Part shown: positions 25,805 to 34,266 of the stretch, piece by piece
Layout of the letters: each line of letters opens with the position of its first letter
Position numbering within the stretch: position 1 is the stretch's first letter
DNA from: Thermoanaerobacterium thermosulfurigenes
GTDB taxonomy: Bacteria; Bacillota; Thermoanaerobacteria; Thermoanaerobacterales; Thermoanaerobacteraceae
Direction: 5' to 3'
NCBI RefSeq assembly: GCF_051201035.1
Contig: NZ_JBPODR010000008.1
Coordinates: 1-64,000 of the forward strand
DNA length: 64,000 nucleotides
The notes under the pieces: model-generated
What the model was told of the DNA's origin: nothing
Database searches by the model: none
Seen by the model: only the letters and a program-made list of their open reading frames with translations
Program-made: the position numbers and the translations under genes

Positions 25805-27136
25805 TTAAAAACCTTTTATTCTCTTTTTAAGTTCTTCAATTTGCTTATTTAAAGATTCATCTTCCTTTATGTCGTTTGAGATTTTGTCGTACGCATGAAT
25901 AACTGTAGTGTGATCTTTGCCAAATTCTTCACCTATCTTAGGCAATGACAAGTCTGTCATTTCACGGGCTAAGTACATGGCAATTTGCCTTGGGAAAGCT
26001 ATTGTCTTAGTCCTCTTTTTTGATATAAAATCTTCGTAGTTTATGTTGTAGTATTTGCATACCTCTTCTTGTATTAGCTTAACTGTTATCTTTCTAACTT
26101 TGTTTGATATTATGTCCTTCAAAGCATCTTTTGCAAGATCAAGGTCTATGTTCGCCTTTGTAAGTGAGGAAAAAGCTACGATTCTTATTAAAGCACCTTC
26201 TAATTCTCTTATATTTGAAGGTATTTTTTCAGCAATGTATACTAGCACATCGTCAGGAATATTTAGGTTTTCGTTTTGCGCTTTTTTCTTTAGTATTGCT
26301 ATCCTCGTTTCGAAATCTGGTGGCTGTATATCTGCTATAAGGCCCCATTCAAACCGCGATCTAAGCCTGTCTTCCAGCGTTGGTATTTCTTTAGGAGGTC
26401 TATCGCTGGAAACTATTATCTGTTTATTGGCTTCGTACAGTGTATTAAAAGTATGGAAAAATTCCTCCTGCGTCCTCTCTTTTTTAGCTATAAATTGTAT
26501 GTCGTCTATTAAAAGTATGTCCATGCTTCTGTATTTATTCCTAAATTCTTCATTTTTGTCGTCTTTTATAGAGTTAACCAGCTCGTTTGTAAATGTCTCT
26601 GATGTAACGTACATTATCTTTGTGTTGCTGTTGTGCTCCAGCACAAAATGACCTATAGCATGCATTAAGTGGGTTTTGCCTAGGCCAACACCTCCGTATA
26701 TAAACAGTGGATTGTACGCTCTTGCGGGTGATTGTGCTACAGCTAAACATGCGGCGTGTGCTAATTTATTGCTATTTCCTACAACAAATGTATCAAAAGT
26801 GTACTTTGGATTTAACATATTAGAAACAGTCTTGTCCTTTTCGCTTTTAAATTGGACGGTTTCTTTTATTTTCTTGTATTCTTCTTCATCCTCGGATACT
26901 ATCTTTATTTCAATTTTTTTATTTGTTATCGATTTTGCTGCATCGTATATTACATTTAAGTACCGTCCATTTATTATGTTTTTTGTAAATACATTTACCG
27001 CTGATAGCACAAGTATGTCATCTAATAGTGCCACAGGTTTTAAATGAACAAGCCATGTGGTATAGCTGGTGGTTGTCAATTCGCTTTTTAATTTTTCAAA
27101 TATTGCATCCCAAAGTGAGTAACAATCGTCATACAT
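25805..27136 (-). CDS. dnaA: Chromosomal replication initiator DnaA
   Basis: AAA+ initiator of replication. Domain I (DnaB interaction) spans about residues 1-80, domain III carries Walker A YGGVGLGKTHLMHAIGH and Walker B MDILLIDDIQF, and domain IV ends with the DnaA signature FGKDHTTVIHAYDKI that binds boxes. I choose ATG 27134-27136 (MYDDCYSLWDAIF, 443 aa) because GGAGG stands 7 nt before it; a longer frame of nine extra residues has no ribosome site. Box clusters on both sides suggest autoregulation and a bipartite oriC. Confidence 0.97.
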   Translation of the reverse strand: MYDDCYSLWDAIFEKLKSELTTTSYTTWLVHLKPVALLDDILVLSAVNVFTKNIINGRYLNVIYDAAKSITNKKIEIKIVSEDEEEYKKIKETVQFKSEKDKTVSNMLNPKYTFDTFVVGNSNKLAHAACLAVAQSPARAYNPLFIYGGVGLGKTHLMHAIGHFVLEHNSNTKIMYVTSETFTNELVNSIKDDKNEEFRNKYRSMDILLIDDIQFIAKKERTQEEFFHTFNTLYEANKQIIVSSDRPPKEIPTLEDRLRSRFEWGLIADIQPPDFETRIAILKKKAQNENLNIPDDVLVYIAEKIPSNIRELEGALIRIVAFSSLTKANIDLDLAKDALKDIISNKVRKITVKLIQEEVCKYYNINYEDFISKKRTKTIAFPRQIAMYLAREMTDLSLPKIGEEFGKDHTTVIHAYDKISNDIKEDESLNKQIEELKKRIKGF

Positions 27137-27163
27137 TTTGTGACCTCCTACAAATATAAACAA

Positions 27164-27563
27164 GCTGTTGATAAAAAATAATTTATATGTGTTTATATCG
27201 GCAAGTTGTTAATAAATTTTGTTAAAAAGACAAAAAAATATTAACAATGTAACATTGTTTTTTTAAGATATAAAAATGCTGTTGATAAAATTTTATTTGA
27301 TAAAAATATATTAAAAAAGGCTTAAAAAACCTAATTATAAAATTAATGAATAAAAAATAAATCAAAATAATAACAAGTTATTCACAGATTTATACACAAC
27401 CTGTGAATAACTAAATATACATACTGATAAATTTTAAAACTTATTAACAACTTCGATTATATGATACCAAAATATTAACACATTATCAATAAAAAAATAA
27501 AAATTATTAACAGCTATTGAATAAAACTTTTTAATATGTTAATAACATTAGTGGATTAATTTA
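27164..27563. other. oriC: oriC, dnaA-rpmH half: DnaA box cluster
   Basis: About 400 nt of non-coding, extremely AT-rich DNA. Perfect TTATnCACA boxes are TTATTCACA (27378-27386), TTATACACA (27390-27398) and reversed TGTGAATAA (27402-27410), three boxes in 33 nt. One-mismatch boxes: TGTTGATAA at 27166-27174 and 27280-27288, TGTTAATAA at 27207-27215, TTATTAACA at 27441-27449 and 27504-27512. No ORF of substance lies here. Together with the 25580-25804 gap this forms a bipartite origin around dnaA. Confidence 0.85.
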
Positions 27564-27592
27564 TTGACATGCACATAAATAAACGATATAAT
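27564..27592 (+). promoter_or_regulatory. Consensus sigma-A promoter of rpmH
   Basis: Perfect TTGACA (27564-27569), 17 nt, perfect TATAAT (27587-27592). The rpmH GTG lies 36 nt further. This is the strongest promoter match in the window, fitting a ribosomal-protein gene next to the origin. Confidence 0.92.
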
Positions 27593-27628
27593 CTTATTAG
27601 CATTTTTATGGTTTTAGGAGGTGTAGTA

Positions 27629-27763
27629 GTGTTACGTACACATCAGCCAAAAGTAAGGCATAGAAAAAAGGAACATGGATTTAGAAAAAGGATGTCTACG
27701 AAAGATGGTCGTGATGTTTTAAGAAGAAGAAGGAGAAAAGGTAGACATAGGTTGACAGCATAA
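27629..27763 (+). CDS. rpmH: 50S ribosomal protein L34
   Basis: 44-residue, strongly basic L34: LRTHQPKVRHRKKEHGFRKR then MSTKDGRDVLRRRRRKGRHR. The true start is GTG at 27629-27631, 7 nt after AGGAGG (27616-27621); an in-frame ATG 60 nt upstream overlaps the -35 region and is not used. First gene rightward from oriC, in the universal rpmH-rnpA-yidD-yidC-jag order. Confidence 0.97.
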   Translation: MLRTHQPKVRHRKKEHGFRKRMSTKDGRDVLRRRRRKGRHRLTA

Positions 27764-27765
27764 GG

Positions 27766-27787
27766 AAGGCCTTAATGGGCCTTTTTT
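27766..27787 (+). terminator. Partial terminator/attenuator between rpmH and rnpA
   Basis: AAGGCC (27766-27771) and GGCCTT (27778-27783) form a hairpin followed by TTTT. Only 6 bp, so it probably attenuates, letting much more L34 mRNA accumulate than RNase P protein mRNA. Confidence 0.6.
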
Positions 27788-27813
27788 GCAATCGGAGGTT
27801 TATAATATATGAT

Positions 27814-28152
27814 ATGATAAAGATAAAACGCAGTAGAGATTTTAAGAATGTTTATAGGCATGGGAAATCTATTTCTAATCAATACATCGTCATGTATTTT
27901 TTAGAGAATGGTTTGGATGTCAATAGAGTCGGTTTTTCTATCAGTAAAAAAATAGGTAAGAGTGTAGTTAGAAATCGCTACAAGAGGTTGTTGTATGAAA
28001 ATTTCAGGTTGTTAGATGGAGATTTAAAAAAAGGATACGACATTATTTTTATTGCCAGAAATAAAATTGTAGAGTCAGATTTTTATACGTTAGGAAATGC
28101 TATGAGAAGGCTTCTTAAAAAATCTTCTCTTTATATGGTGAATGATAAATGA
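27814..28152 (+). CDS. rnpA: Ribonuclease P protein component
   Basis: Basic protein cofactor of RNase P for tRNA 5' maturation. The RNR motif region VVRNRYKRLLYENFR and the preceding GFSISKKIGKS are diagnostic. I start at ATG 27814 (MIKIKRSRDFKNVY, 112 aa). Its ribosome site CGGAGG is about 15 nt away, longer than usual, and the ATA codon at 27805 sits at a better distance. A longer in-frame ATG at 27775 lies inside the upstream hairpin. Overlaps yidD by 4 nt. Confidence 0.93.
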   Translation: MIKIKRSRDFKNVYRHGKSISNQYIVMYFLENGLDVNRVGFSISKKIGKSVVRNRYKRLLYENFRLLDGDLKKGYDIIFIARNKIVESDFYTLGNAMRRLLKKSSLYMVNDK

Positions 28153-28358
28153 AATACATTTTTATATATTTAATAAAGTTTTACCAAAAATTCATATCTC
28201 CCATGAAGCCAAAATCCTGTAGGTTTTACCCTACGTGTTCTCAATACGCTATTGACGCTATTATGAAGTATGGCATTTTGAAGGGTGGAATGATGGCTCT
28301 GTGGAGGATATTGAGGTGTAATCCGTTTAATCCGGGTGGATACGATCCTGTAAAATAG
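28149..28358 (+). CDS. yidD: Membrane protein insertion efficiency factor YidD
   Basis: A 69-residue protein with the invariant YidD core PMKPKSCRFYPTCSQYAIDAI and the C-terminal RCNPFNPGGYDPV. It aids YidC-dependent membrane protein insertion from the cytoplasmic membrane face. The start ATG overlaps the rnpA stop (ATGA) and yidC follows 14 nt later, the universal arrangement. Confidence 0.95.
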   Translation: MKYIFIYLIKFYQKFISPMKPKSCRFYPTCSQYAIDAIMKYGILKGGMMALWRILRCNPFNPGGYDPVK

Positions 28359-28372
28359 CTAGGAGGTTTAAA

Positions 28373-29029
28373 ATGGCATCAATTGGTATGTACCTTGGCC
28401 AATTATTGAAATTTATATACGATTTTGTTGGAAATTATGGTGTTGCTATAATCATATTTACGATTCTCATAAGGGTTATTCTTTTACCTTTTTATGTCCA
28501 ACAGATGGGAACAATGAGAAAGATGAAAGAAATTAGCCCTTTAGTTGAAGAGATCAAGAAAAAGTACGCAAAAGATCCCCAAAAGATGAATGAAGAGATG
28601 ATGAAACTATATAAAGAAAAGAACGTAAATCCTATGAGTGGTTGTTTGCCGATGTTGCTTCCTCTTATAATACTTTGGCCGCTTTTTGCCATGCTTAGAA
28701 GTTATCCTGCGTTTAGCACGGCTTCATTTTTATGGCTTAAGAGTTTAGCTGAAAAAGATCCTTATTTTATATTGCCGATATTGTCGGGTGTTACTACGTA
28801 TATTTCCTCTGCGATGATTCAGACAGACAATAATCAGAAGTCAATGAATCTAATTATGTCTGCTTTTATGATTTGGATAACTGTTTCTCTACCTGCTGGT
28901 GTAGGAATATACTGGGTTACCAGCAATATCTTTCAGATAGTGCAGCAGTACATCTTTTTAAGACCTACCGAACCAATGAAGGGAGAGTCTTCAAATGAGG
29001 GAAATAATAAAAACAGGAAAGACAGTTGA
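28373..29029 (+). CDS. yidC: Membrane protein insertase YidC/SpoIIIJ
   Basis: Oxa1-family insertase, 218 residues. The first retained helix carries the hydrophilic-groove arginine Arg34 (FTILIRVILLPFYVQQM). A cytoplasmic helical hairpin (about 45-75) and four further helices follow. The protein begins directly before this helix, with no lipoprotein signal peptide as seen in Bacillus SpoIIIJ; the short form is common in clostridia. The C-terminal tail is charged. AGGAGG precedes the ATG. Its end overlaps jag by 35 nt. Confidence 0.94.
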   Translation: MASIGMYLGQLLKFIYDFVGNYGVAIIIFTILIRVILLPFYVQQMGTMRKMKEISPLVEEIKKKYAKDPQKMNEEMMKLYKEKNVNPMSGCLPMLLPLIILWPLFAMLRSYPAFSTASFLWLKSLAEKDPYFILPILSGVTTYISSAMIQTDNNQKSMNLIMSAFMIWITVSLPAGVGIYWVTSNIFQIVQQYIFLRPTEPMKGESSNEGNNKNRKDS

Positions 29030-29615
29030 TGAGGCTTTAAATGCTGGACTTTCAGAGTTAGGTATAACGAGGGATTTGGTAGATGTAGAAGTAATAGACG
29101 AAGGCAGTAAAGGATTTCTGGGCTTATTAGGTAAACAGGCAATAGTGAAGATAATAGTCAAAGATGTCTTCAAGGAAAATATCAAAAGGTTTTTAGATGG
29201 CTTGATAAATTTTATGGGCATAGATGTTGCATACGATATTAGCGAAAAGGATAATACAATATTGGTGAATTTAAAGGGAAAAGGTGTTGGACTGCTGATA
29301 GGGTACAGAGGGGAGACGTTAGATTCACTGCAGTACCTTGTATCTTTGGTGGCAAATAAAAACAATGTAGAAGGTATACACAAAAAGGTTTTATTGGATG
29401 CGGAAAATTATCGTGAAAAAAGAGAGAAGATACTTATAAATTTGGCAAACAAGATTGCCAGGAAGGTAAAGCAGGAACATAGAAGCATTACATTAGAACC
29501 TATGAATGCCAACGAAAGGAGAATAATTCATCTGGCTTTGCAAGATGATCCTGATATAGAGACATTCAGCGAAGGCGATGAACCAAATAGGAGAGTGACA
29601 ATATCTTTGAAGTAA
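28995..29615 (+). CDS. jag: RNA-binding protein Jag/KhpB
   Basis: SpoIIIJ-associated protein of 206 residues. It has an N-terminal Jag_N domain (1-50, with GSKGFLGLLGKQ), a KH domain (about 60-140, GKGVGLLIGYRGETLDSLQ) and a C-terminal R3H domain (ITLEPMNANERRIIHLAL). With KhpA it forms an RNA-binding complex that influences cell-wall growth in several Firmicutes. The start lies inside the 3' end of yidC, so translation is coupled. Followed by a terminator at 29619-29639. Confidence 0.95.
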   Translation: MREIIKTGKTVDEALNAGLSELGITRDLVDVEVIDEGSKGFLGLLGKQAIVKIIVKDVFKENIKRFLDGLINFMGIDVAYDISEKDNTILVNLKGKGVGLLIGYRGETLDSLQYLVSLVANKNNVEGIHKKVLLDAENYREKREKILINLANKIARKVKQEHRSITLEPMNANERRIIHLALQDDPDIETFSEGDEPNRRVTISLK

Positions 29616-29618
29616 TGG

Positions 29619-29639
29619 ATACCCAAAAGGGTATTTTTT
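29619..29639 (+). terminator. Terminator after jag
   Basis: ATACCC (29619-29624), AAAA loop, GGGTAT (29629-29634), then T5. Short but GC-containing stem with a clean T tract. Confidence 0.8.
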
Positions 29640-29712
29640 CTTTTACCTTATTGTAAAATAACAATTGGTGTTATATTATCATACTAAAGATTTGAAAGTT
29701 TGGTGGTTTATT

Positions 29713-31089
29713 ATGATAGATGATACAATTGCTGCAATTTCAACTCCAATAGGTGAAGGTGGTATTTCCATCATAAGGATAAGCGGCAACGATGCTGTAA
29801 AGATAGCTTCTTCAATTTTTAAAGCAAAAAGAAATATAGATTTAAACAGTGTAAAGAGTCATACGGTTCATTACGGGTTTATATACGATAGGAAAAATGA
29901 CGAGATATACGATGAAGTTTTGGTAAATGTCATGAAGAGTCCACATACTTACACTAAAGAAGATGTGGTAGAGATAAACTGCCATGGTGGTTATATTCCT
30001 GCTAAAAGAATTTTGGAACTTGTACTCAGAAATGGCGCAAGGCTTGCCGAACCTGGTGAATTTACAAAAAGGGCTTTTTTAAACGGAAGATTGGATATAT
30101 CACAGGCGGAAGCTGTCATAGACATAATTAGATCTAAGACAGACCTTTCTAATAAATACGCTTTGATGCAGCTAAAAGGCAGTGTCAAGGACAAAATCAC
30201 AAAGATAAAAAATGATCTTGTGGCGCTTATTGCACATATATTTGCACTTATGGATTTTCCTGAAGAAGATGTGGAGCTATTTAATGATGATGAACTTATA
30301 GATGGTATTAATAAATCAATCAGAGATATTGATGAGATACTTAAAACATCTGAAAAAGGTAGAATCATAAGGGAAGGGCTTAACACAGCAATAATTGGGA
30401 AGCCTAATGTGGGTAAATCGTCGCTTTTAAACGCATTGTTAAATGAAAACAGAGCAATTGTGACAGATATACCAGGTACAACACGAGACATCATCGAAGA
30501 ACATTTAAGCATAAAAGGCATACCTATAAATCTTATAGATACAGCAGGCATAAGGCAGACTGATGAGATCGTGGAGAGAATCGGCGTTGAAAGAAGCAGG
30601 GAAGCTATAGATAAGGCTGATTTGATAATGTTTATCTTTGATAGTTCACGCCCTTTGGAGAAAGATGACTATGATATACTTAAACTAATAGAGAATAAGA
30701 AAGTCTTGTACATTTTAAATAAGATCGATTTGCCTTCTGCAATTGACATCGATGAAGTCGATAAATTATCAGGTGGAAAATATGTGAAACTGTCATCTTT
30801 CACAAAGGAAGGATTAGATATATTAGAAAATACTGTATACAACATAGTTATGGTTGATGGTTTATCGCACGATGAGTTTTTGCTGACAAACATGAGACAC
30901 AAGGATGCTTTAATTAAAGCGAAAGAAAATTTGCTGTCGTGCCTTAGAACGATAGAAAGTGGTCTTACGGAGGATTTTGTATCGATTGACTTAAATGCTG
31001 CAATAGATCATTTGGGTTTGATAACTGGTGAAACTGCAAATGAGGATTTAATTAATGAAATATTTGAGAGATTTTGTGTTGGAAAGTAG
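29713..31089 (+). CDS. mnmE: tRNA modification GTPase MnmE
   Basis: With MnmG installs the (carboxymethyl)aminomethyl group on U34 of tRNAs. The N-terminal folate-binding domain opens MIDDTIAAISTPIGEGGISI, and a G domain sits within a helical domain: G1 GKPNVGKSSLL, G3 DTAGI, G4 NKID. The C-terminus ends FCVGK, the catalytic cysteine motif. The start ATG 29713 (458 aa) follows GGTGG and matches homologues; a frame extending to 29665 is not needed. mnmG follows after 8 nt. Confidence 0.96.
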   Translation: MIDDTIAAISTPIGEGGISIIRISGNDAVKIASSIFKAKRNIDLNSVKSHTVHYGFIYDRKNDEIYDEVLVNVMKSPHTYTKEDVVEINCHGGYIPAKRILELVLRNGARLAEPGEFTKRAFLNGRLDISQAEAVIDIIRSKTDLSNKYALMQLKGSVKDKITKIKNDLVALIAHIFALMDFPEEDVELFNDDELIDGINKSIRDIDEILKTSEKGRIIREGLNTAIIGKPNVGKSSLLNALLNENRAIVTDIPGTTRDIIEEHLSIKGIPINLIDTAGIRQTDEIVERIGVERSREAIDKADLIMFIFDSSRPLEKDDYDILKLIENKKVLYILNKIDLPSAIDIDEVDKLSGGKYVKLSSFTKEGLDILENTVYNIVMVDGLSHDEFLLTNMRHKDALIKAKENLLSCLRTIESGLTEDFVSIDLNAAIDHLGLITGETANEDLINEIFERFCVGK

Positions 31090-31097
31090 GTGTAAGG

Positions 31098-32969
31098 ATG
31101 GTATACGATGCAGGTGTATATGACGTAGCTGTAATAGGTTTAGGCCATGCTGGATGTGAGGCAGCTTTAGCCACTGCAAGACTTGGCTTAAAGACAGTCG
31201 CTTTTGCTATAAATTTAGATTCTATTGCTTTGATGCCGTGTAATCCTTCGATAGGAGGTCCGGCTAAGACTAATCTTGTGAGGGAGATTGATGCACTCGG
31301 TGGCCAGATGGCCATAAATACCGATTTAACATTGATACAACAGAGGACTTTGAATACTAGCAAAGGCCCTGCTGTAAGGGCTTTAAGGGCACAGTCGGAT
31401 AAAAAAAGGTATCAATTTAATATGAAGTACACGCTGGAGAAACAGGAGAATTTAGACATAAAACAGGCAGAAGTTGTAGATATAGAAGTGGAAGATGGAC
31501 AAGTTAAAAGTGTTATTACAAAGACAGGTGCAAGGTATCTTTGCAGATCTTGTATTGTTACGACTGGCACATATTTAAGAGGTAGGATAATCATCGGCGA
31601 TGTAAGTTACAGCGGTGGACCTAATGGATTGTTTCCAGCTAATGAGCTTTCTAAATCCTTTGAAAGGCTTAACATAAGATTGATGAGGTTTAAGACAGGT
31701 ACGCCAGCGAGAGTCGACAAAAAATCTATAAATTTTGATGCCATGGAGATACAACCTGGTGATGATAAGGTAACGCCTTTTTCATACATGCACGATGAGA
31801 TAAATGTTGAGCAAATCCCATGCTGGCTTACATATACAAACACGAAGACGCATGAAGTTATAATGAAAAACATAGACAGATCTCCTCTTTACAGTGGTGA
31901 AATTAAAGGTGTTGGGCCAAGGTATTGTCCATCTATTGAGGACAAAGTCGTTAAGTTTCCTGACAAGTTGAGACATCAGCTTTTTATAGAGCCAGAAGGA
32001 AGAGATACAAATGAGATGTATGTTCAAGGCATGTCATCAAGTATGCCTGAAGATGTCCAGATAGAATTTTTAAGGACAATTAAAGGATTGGAAAATGTCA
32101 AGGTAATGAGGCCGGGATATGCCATTGAGTACGACTGTATAGATCCTACTCAGTTGAAACAGTCTTTAGAATTAAAGACTATTTCAGGACTATTTTTTGC
32201 AGGTCAAGTAAACGGCACGTCAGGATATGAGGAAGCTGCTGCACAAGGACTTATGGCTGGTATAAATGCTGCTATGAAGCATTACGGCAGAGAGCCATTT
32301 ATTTTGGATAGATCTGAAGCATATATAGGCGTACTGATCGATGATCTTGTAACTAAAGGAACAAATGAGCCATACAGGATGTTGACATCAAGGGCGGAGT
32401 ACAGACTTATTTTACGGCAGGACAATGCCGATTTCCGCTTAACTGAGAAAGGAAGGCAGATAGGATTAGTCGATGATGAGAGATATAATAGATTTTTAAT
32501 GAAGAAAGATCAGTATGAGAAAGAGATGGAAAGATTGAAAAACACCATGATAGTCCCTAGTCATGATGTAAATGAGTATTTAAAGTCAAAAGGAAGTTCA
32601 CCTATCGTCACAGGGATGACTATGTACGATTTGCTAAAAAGGCCTGAGATAGATTATGTTTCGTCGAAAGTGATTGATTCGGATAGACCTGATGACATTA
32701 GAGATGATGTAGCTTTTCAGATTGATATAAACATAAAGTATGAAGGATATATAAGGAAACAAATGGAGCAGGTAGAGAAGTTTAAAGCTTTGGAAAATAA
32801 AAAGATTCCATCATGGATAAATTATGATGACATAAAAGGTATAAGCATTGAGGCAAGGCAGAAATTAAAAAGCATCATGCCTACATCTGTCGGTCAAGCA
32901 TCGAGGATTTCTGGTGTTTCGCCAGCAGATATATCTGTCATCTTAATTTATTTGCAGTCAAGGAGATAG
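31098..32969 (+). CDS. mnmG: tRNA uridine-5-carboxymethylaminomethyl modification enzyme MnmG
   Basis: FAD-binding partner of MnmE. The 623 residues include the dinucleotide motif VIGLGHAGCEAALA, the GidA signatures CNPSIGGPAKTNLVREIDALGG and GPRYCPSIEDKVVKF, and the C-terminal helical domain. The start ATG 31098 follows GTAGGTGTAAGG; upstream in-frame codons overlap mnmE and lack a ribosome site. It is followed by rsmG after 4 nt, with the rsmG ribosome site AGGAGATAGG at the mnmG stop. Confidence 0.96.
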   Translation: MVYDAGVYDVAVIGLGHAGCEAALATARLGLKTVAFAINLDSIALMPCNPSIGGPAKTNLVREIDALGGQMAINTDLTLIQQRTLNTSKGPAVRALRAQSDKKRYQFNMKYTLEKQENLDIKQAEVVDIEVEDGQVKSVITKTGARYLCRSCIVTTGTYLRGRIIIGDVSYSGGPNGLFPANELSKSFERLNIRLMRFKTGTPARVDKKSINFDAMEIQPGDDKVTPFSYMHDEINVEQIPCWLTYTNTKTHEVIMKNIDRSPLYSGEIKGVGPRYCPSIEDKVVKFPDKLRHQLFIEPEGRDTNEMYVQGMSSSMPEDVQIEFLRTIKGLENVKVMRPGYAIEYDCIDPTQLKQSLELKTISGLFFAGQVNGTSGYEEAAAQGLMAGINAAMKHYGREPFILDRSEAYIGVLIDDLVTKGTNEPYRMLTSRAEYRLILRQDNADFRLTEKGRQIGLVDDERYNRFLMKKDQYEKEMERLKNTMIVPSHDVNEYLKSKGSSPIVTGMTMYDLLKRPEIDYVSSKVIDSDRPDDIRDDVAFQIDINIKYEGYIRKQMEQVEKFKALENKKIPSWINYDDIKGISIEARQKLKSIMPTSVGQASRISGVSPADISVILIYLQSRR

Positions 32970-32973
32970 GTAT

Positions 32974-33696
32974 ATGAATAGAGAATATATTGATATACTT
33001 GTAAATGGTGCTAATGATTTAGGGATAGAACTCAATATGTTCCATGTGGAACAATTCTTAAAATACAGTGATCTTCTTTTAGAGTGGAATGAGAAAATGA
33101 ATTTAACGGCCATTACAGGAGAAAGGGAAATCATCATTAAGCACTTTTTAGACAGTTTAACTGCATCAAAGTGTAAAATAATAAAGGGTCATGAAAAAAT
33201 AATCGATGTGGGCGCAGGTGCTGGTTTTCCATCAGTGCCTCTTAAAATTCTTTATCCATCTTTAAAGCTTACTATAGTAGATTCTTTAAAGAAGAGAACA
33301 GTGTTTTTAGATGAATTGGTGAGCTATCTTAATTTAAAAGATGTAGAAATTATACACGGAAGAGCAGAAGACTTAGGCAAAGATAGCGGTTTGCGGGAGA
33401 AATACGACATTTCTCTATCAAGAGCTGTTGCACAGCTAAATGTGCTAGTAGAGTATTGCATACCTTTTACAAAAGTTGATGGATATTTGATAGCGTATAA
33501 AGGGTCTAATACAGATGAAGAAATAGCTACATCGCAAAATGCTTTAAATGTTTTAAGGTGTCAGATAGAAAATGTCATTGATGTTACATTGCCTTACACC
33601 GACATTCACCATAAACTTGTTTTAATAAAAAAGCTGGATGCTACTGACAGTAAATACCCGAGAAAGCCAAAATTGATTGAAAAGTCACCACTTTAA
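32974..33696 (+). CDS. rsmG: 16S rRNA (guanine-527-N7) methyltransferase
   Basis: SAM-dependent methyltransferase acting on 16S rRNA helix 18. Its 240 residues contain the SAM loop IDVGAGAGFPSVPLKIL, preceded by LLEWNEKMNLTAIT and followed by the acidic VDSLKKRTVFLDEL strand. The segment encoding NMFHVEQFL near the N-terminus contains a 16-nt parS-like palindrome (33038-33053), so the DNA serves two roles. It ends the mnmE-mnmG-rsmG run. Confidence 0.96.
   Translation: MNREYIDILVNGANDLGIELNMFHVEQFLKYSDLLLEWNEKMNLTAITGEREIIIKHFLDSLTASKCKIIKGHEKIIDVGAGAGFPSVPLKILYPSLKLTIVDSLKKRTVFLDELVSYLNLKDVEIIHGRAEDLGKDSGLREKYDISLSRAVAQLNVLVEYCIPFTKVDGYLIAYKGSNTDEEIATSQNALNVLRCQIENVIDVTLPYTDIHHKLVLIKKLDATDSKYPRKPKLIEKSPL
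33038..33053. other. parS: parS-like site inside rsmG
   Basis: TGTTCCATGTGGAACA: two perfect 7-nt arms (TGTTCCA / TGGAACA) around TG. It matches the bacterial parS consensus TGTTnCACGTGAAACA at most positions and is the exact reverse complement of the site before parA at 35103-35118. Confidence 0.75.
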
Positions 33697-33713
33697 AGAA
33701 AGGGTAATGATTT

Positions 33714-34160
33714 ATGAGTGATTTTAGGGCTTGTCTGTTAGTTTCAAGAGGTGTTATCATTAAAGACGACAAAGTTCTTCTTGTGAAACACCAGACGGAA
33801 GATGAGGTAGGCTGGGTTTTTCCAGGAGGCCGTGTAGAGGAAAATGAGTCCCTTGTAGATGCATTGGTGAGAGAATGCAAAGAAGAAACAGGGTACGATG
33901 TTGTAGCTGATAGTGTGTGTTATCTTGAAGAATACCTTATTTACTACGCTACATACTTTAAGTGCAGAATTGTAGGTGGTGATTTGAAGTTAGGCTCTGA
34001 TCCTGATATGCCTAAAGAGCACCAGGTGATCAAAGATGTAAAATGGATTGACGTATCACAATTTGATAGTTTAGACATATATCCAGAAGGGCTTAAAAAG
34101 ATGATCGTAGATGGAAGTATTAAGGATCAAAACATAGAACTGCCAGAAATATACAGATAA
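33714..34160 (+). CDS. NUDIX hydrolase
   Basis: A 148-residue protein with a complete Nudix box, GGRVEENESLVDALVRECKE followed by ETGYD, so it should hydrolyse a nucleoside diphosphate linked to another group with Mg2+. The substrate cannot be read from the sequence. The first strand CLLVSRGVIIKDDKVLLVKH is typical. It follows rsmG by 17 nt and may be in the same transcript; noc follows after about 106 nt that contain a possible TTGATA (34208-34213) and TATAAT (34229-34234) with a short 15-nt spacer. Confidence 0.9.
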   Translation: MSDFRACLLVSRGVIIKDDKVLLVKHQTEDEVGWVFPGGRVEENESLVDALVRECKEETGYDVVADSVCYLEEYLIYYATYFKCRIVGGDLKLGSDPDMPKEHQVIKDVKWIDVSQFDSLDIYPEGLKKMIVDGSIKDQNIELPEIYR

Positions 34161-34266
34161 AAATTAATAAAAATATTAAGGATAATAATGGAATTATAGG
34201 AGGAATTTTGATATTATTGTAGAATATATATAATATAATCTATTGTTTTACGAAGAGGTGTTTTTT

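Noticed and set aside
26055..26651. 198-residue open frame antisense to dnaA
   Set aside because: Lies wholly inside dnaA on the opposite strand, low-complexity Ser/Leu composition, no ribosome site; a shadow of dnaA codon usage.
27164..27563. Small ORFs in the AT-rich oriC gap
   Set aside because: Only short frames broken by TAA, no ribosome sites; density of DnaA boxes explains the region.
27569..27628. Longer rpmH frame from an upstream ATG
   Set aside because: That ATG overlaps the rpmH promoter -35 region, so it would not be on the mRNA; GTG 27629 has a perfect ribosome site.
29665..29712. Longer mnmE frame starting MVLYYHTKDLK
   Set aside because: Extra 16 residues absent from the usual MnmE start, no ribosome site; the ATG at 29713 fits.
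29991..30551. 186-residue open frame antisense to mnmE
   Set aside because: Serine/leucine-rich mirror of the mnmE G domain, no ribosome site.
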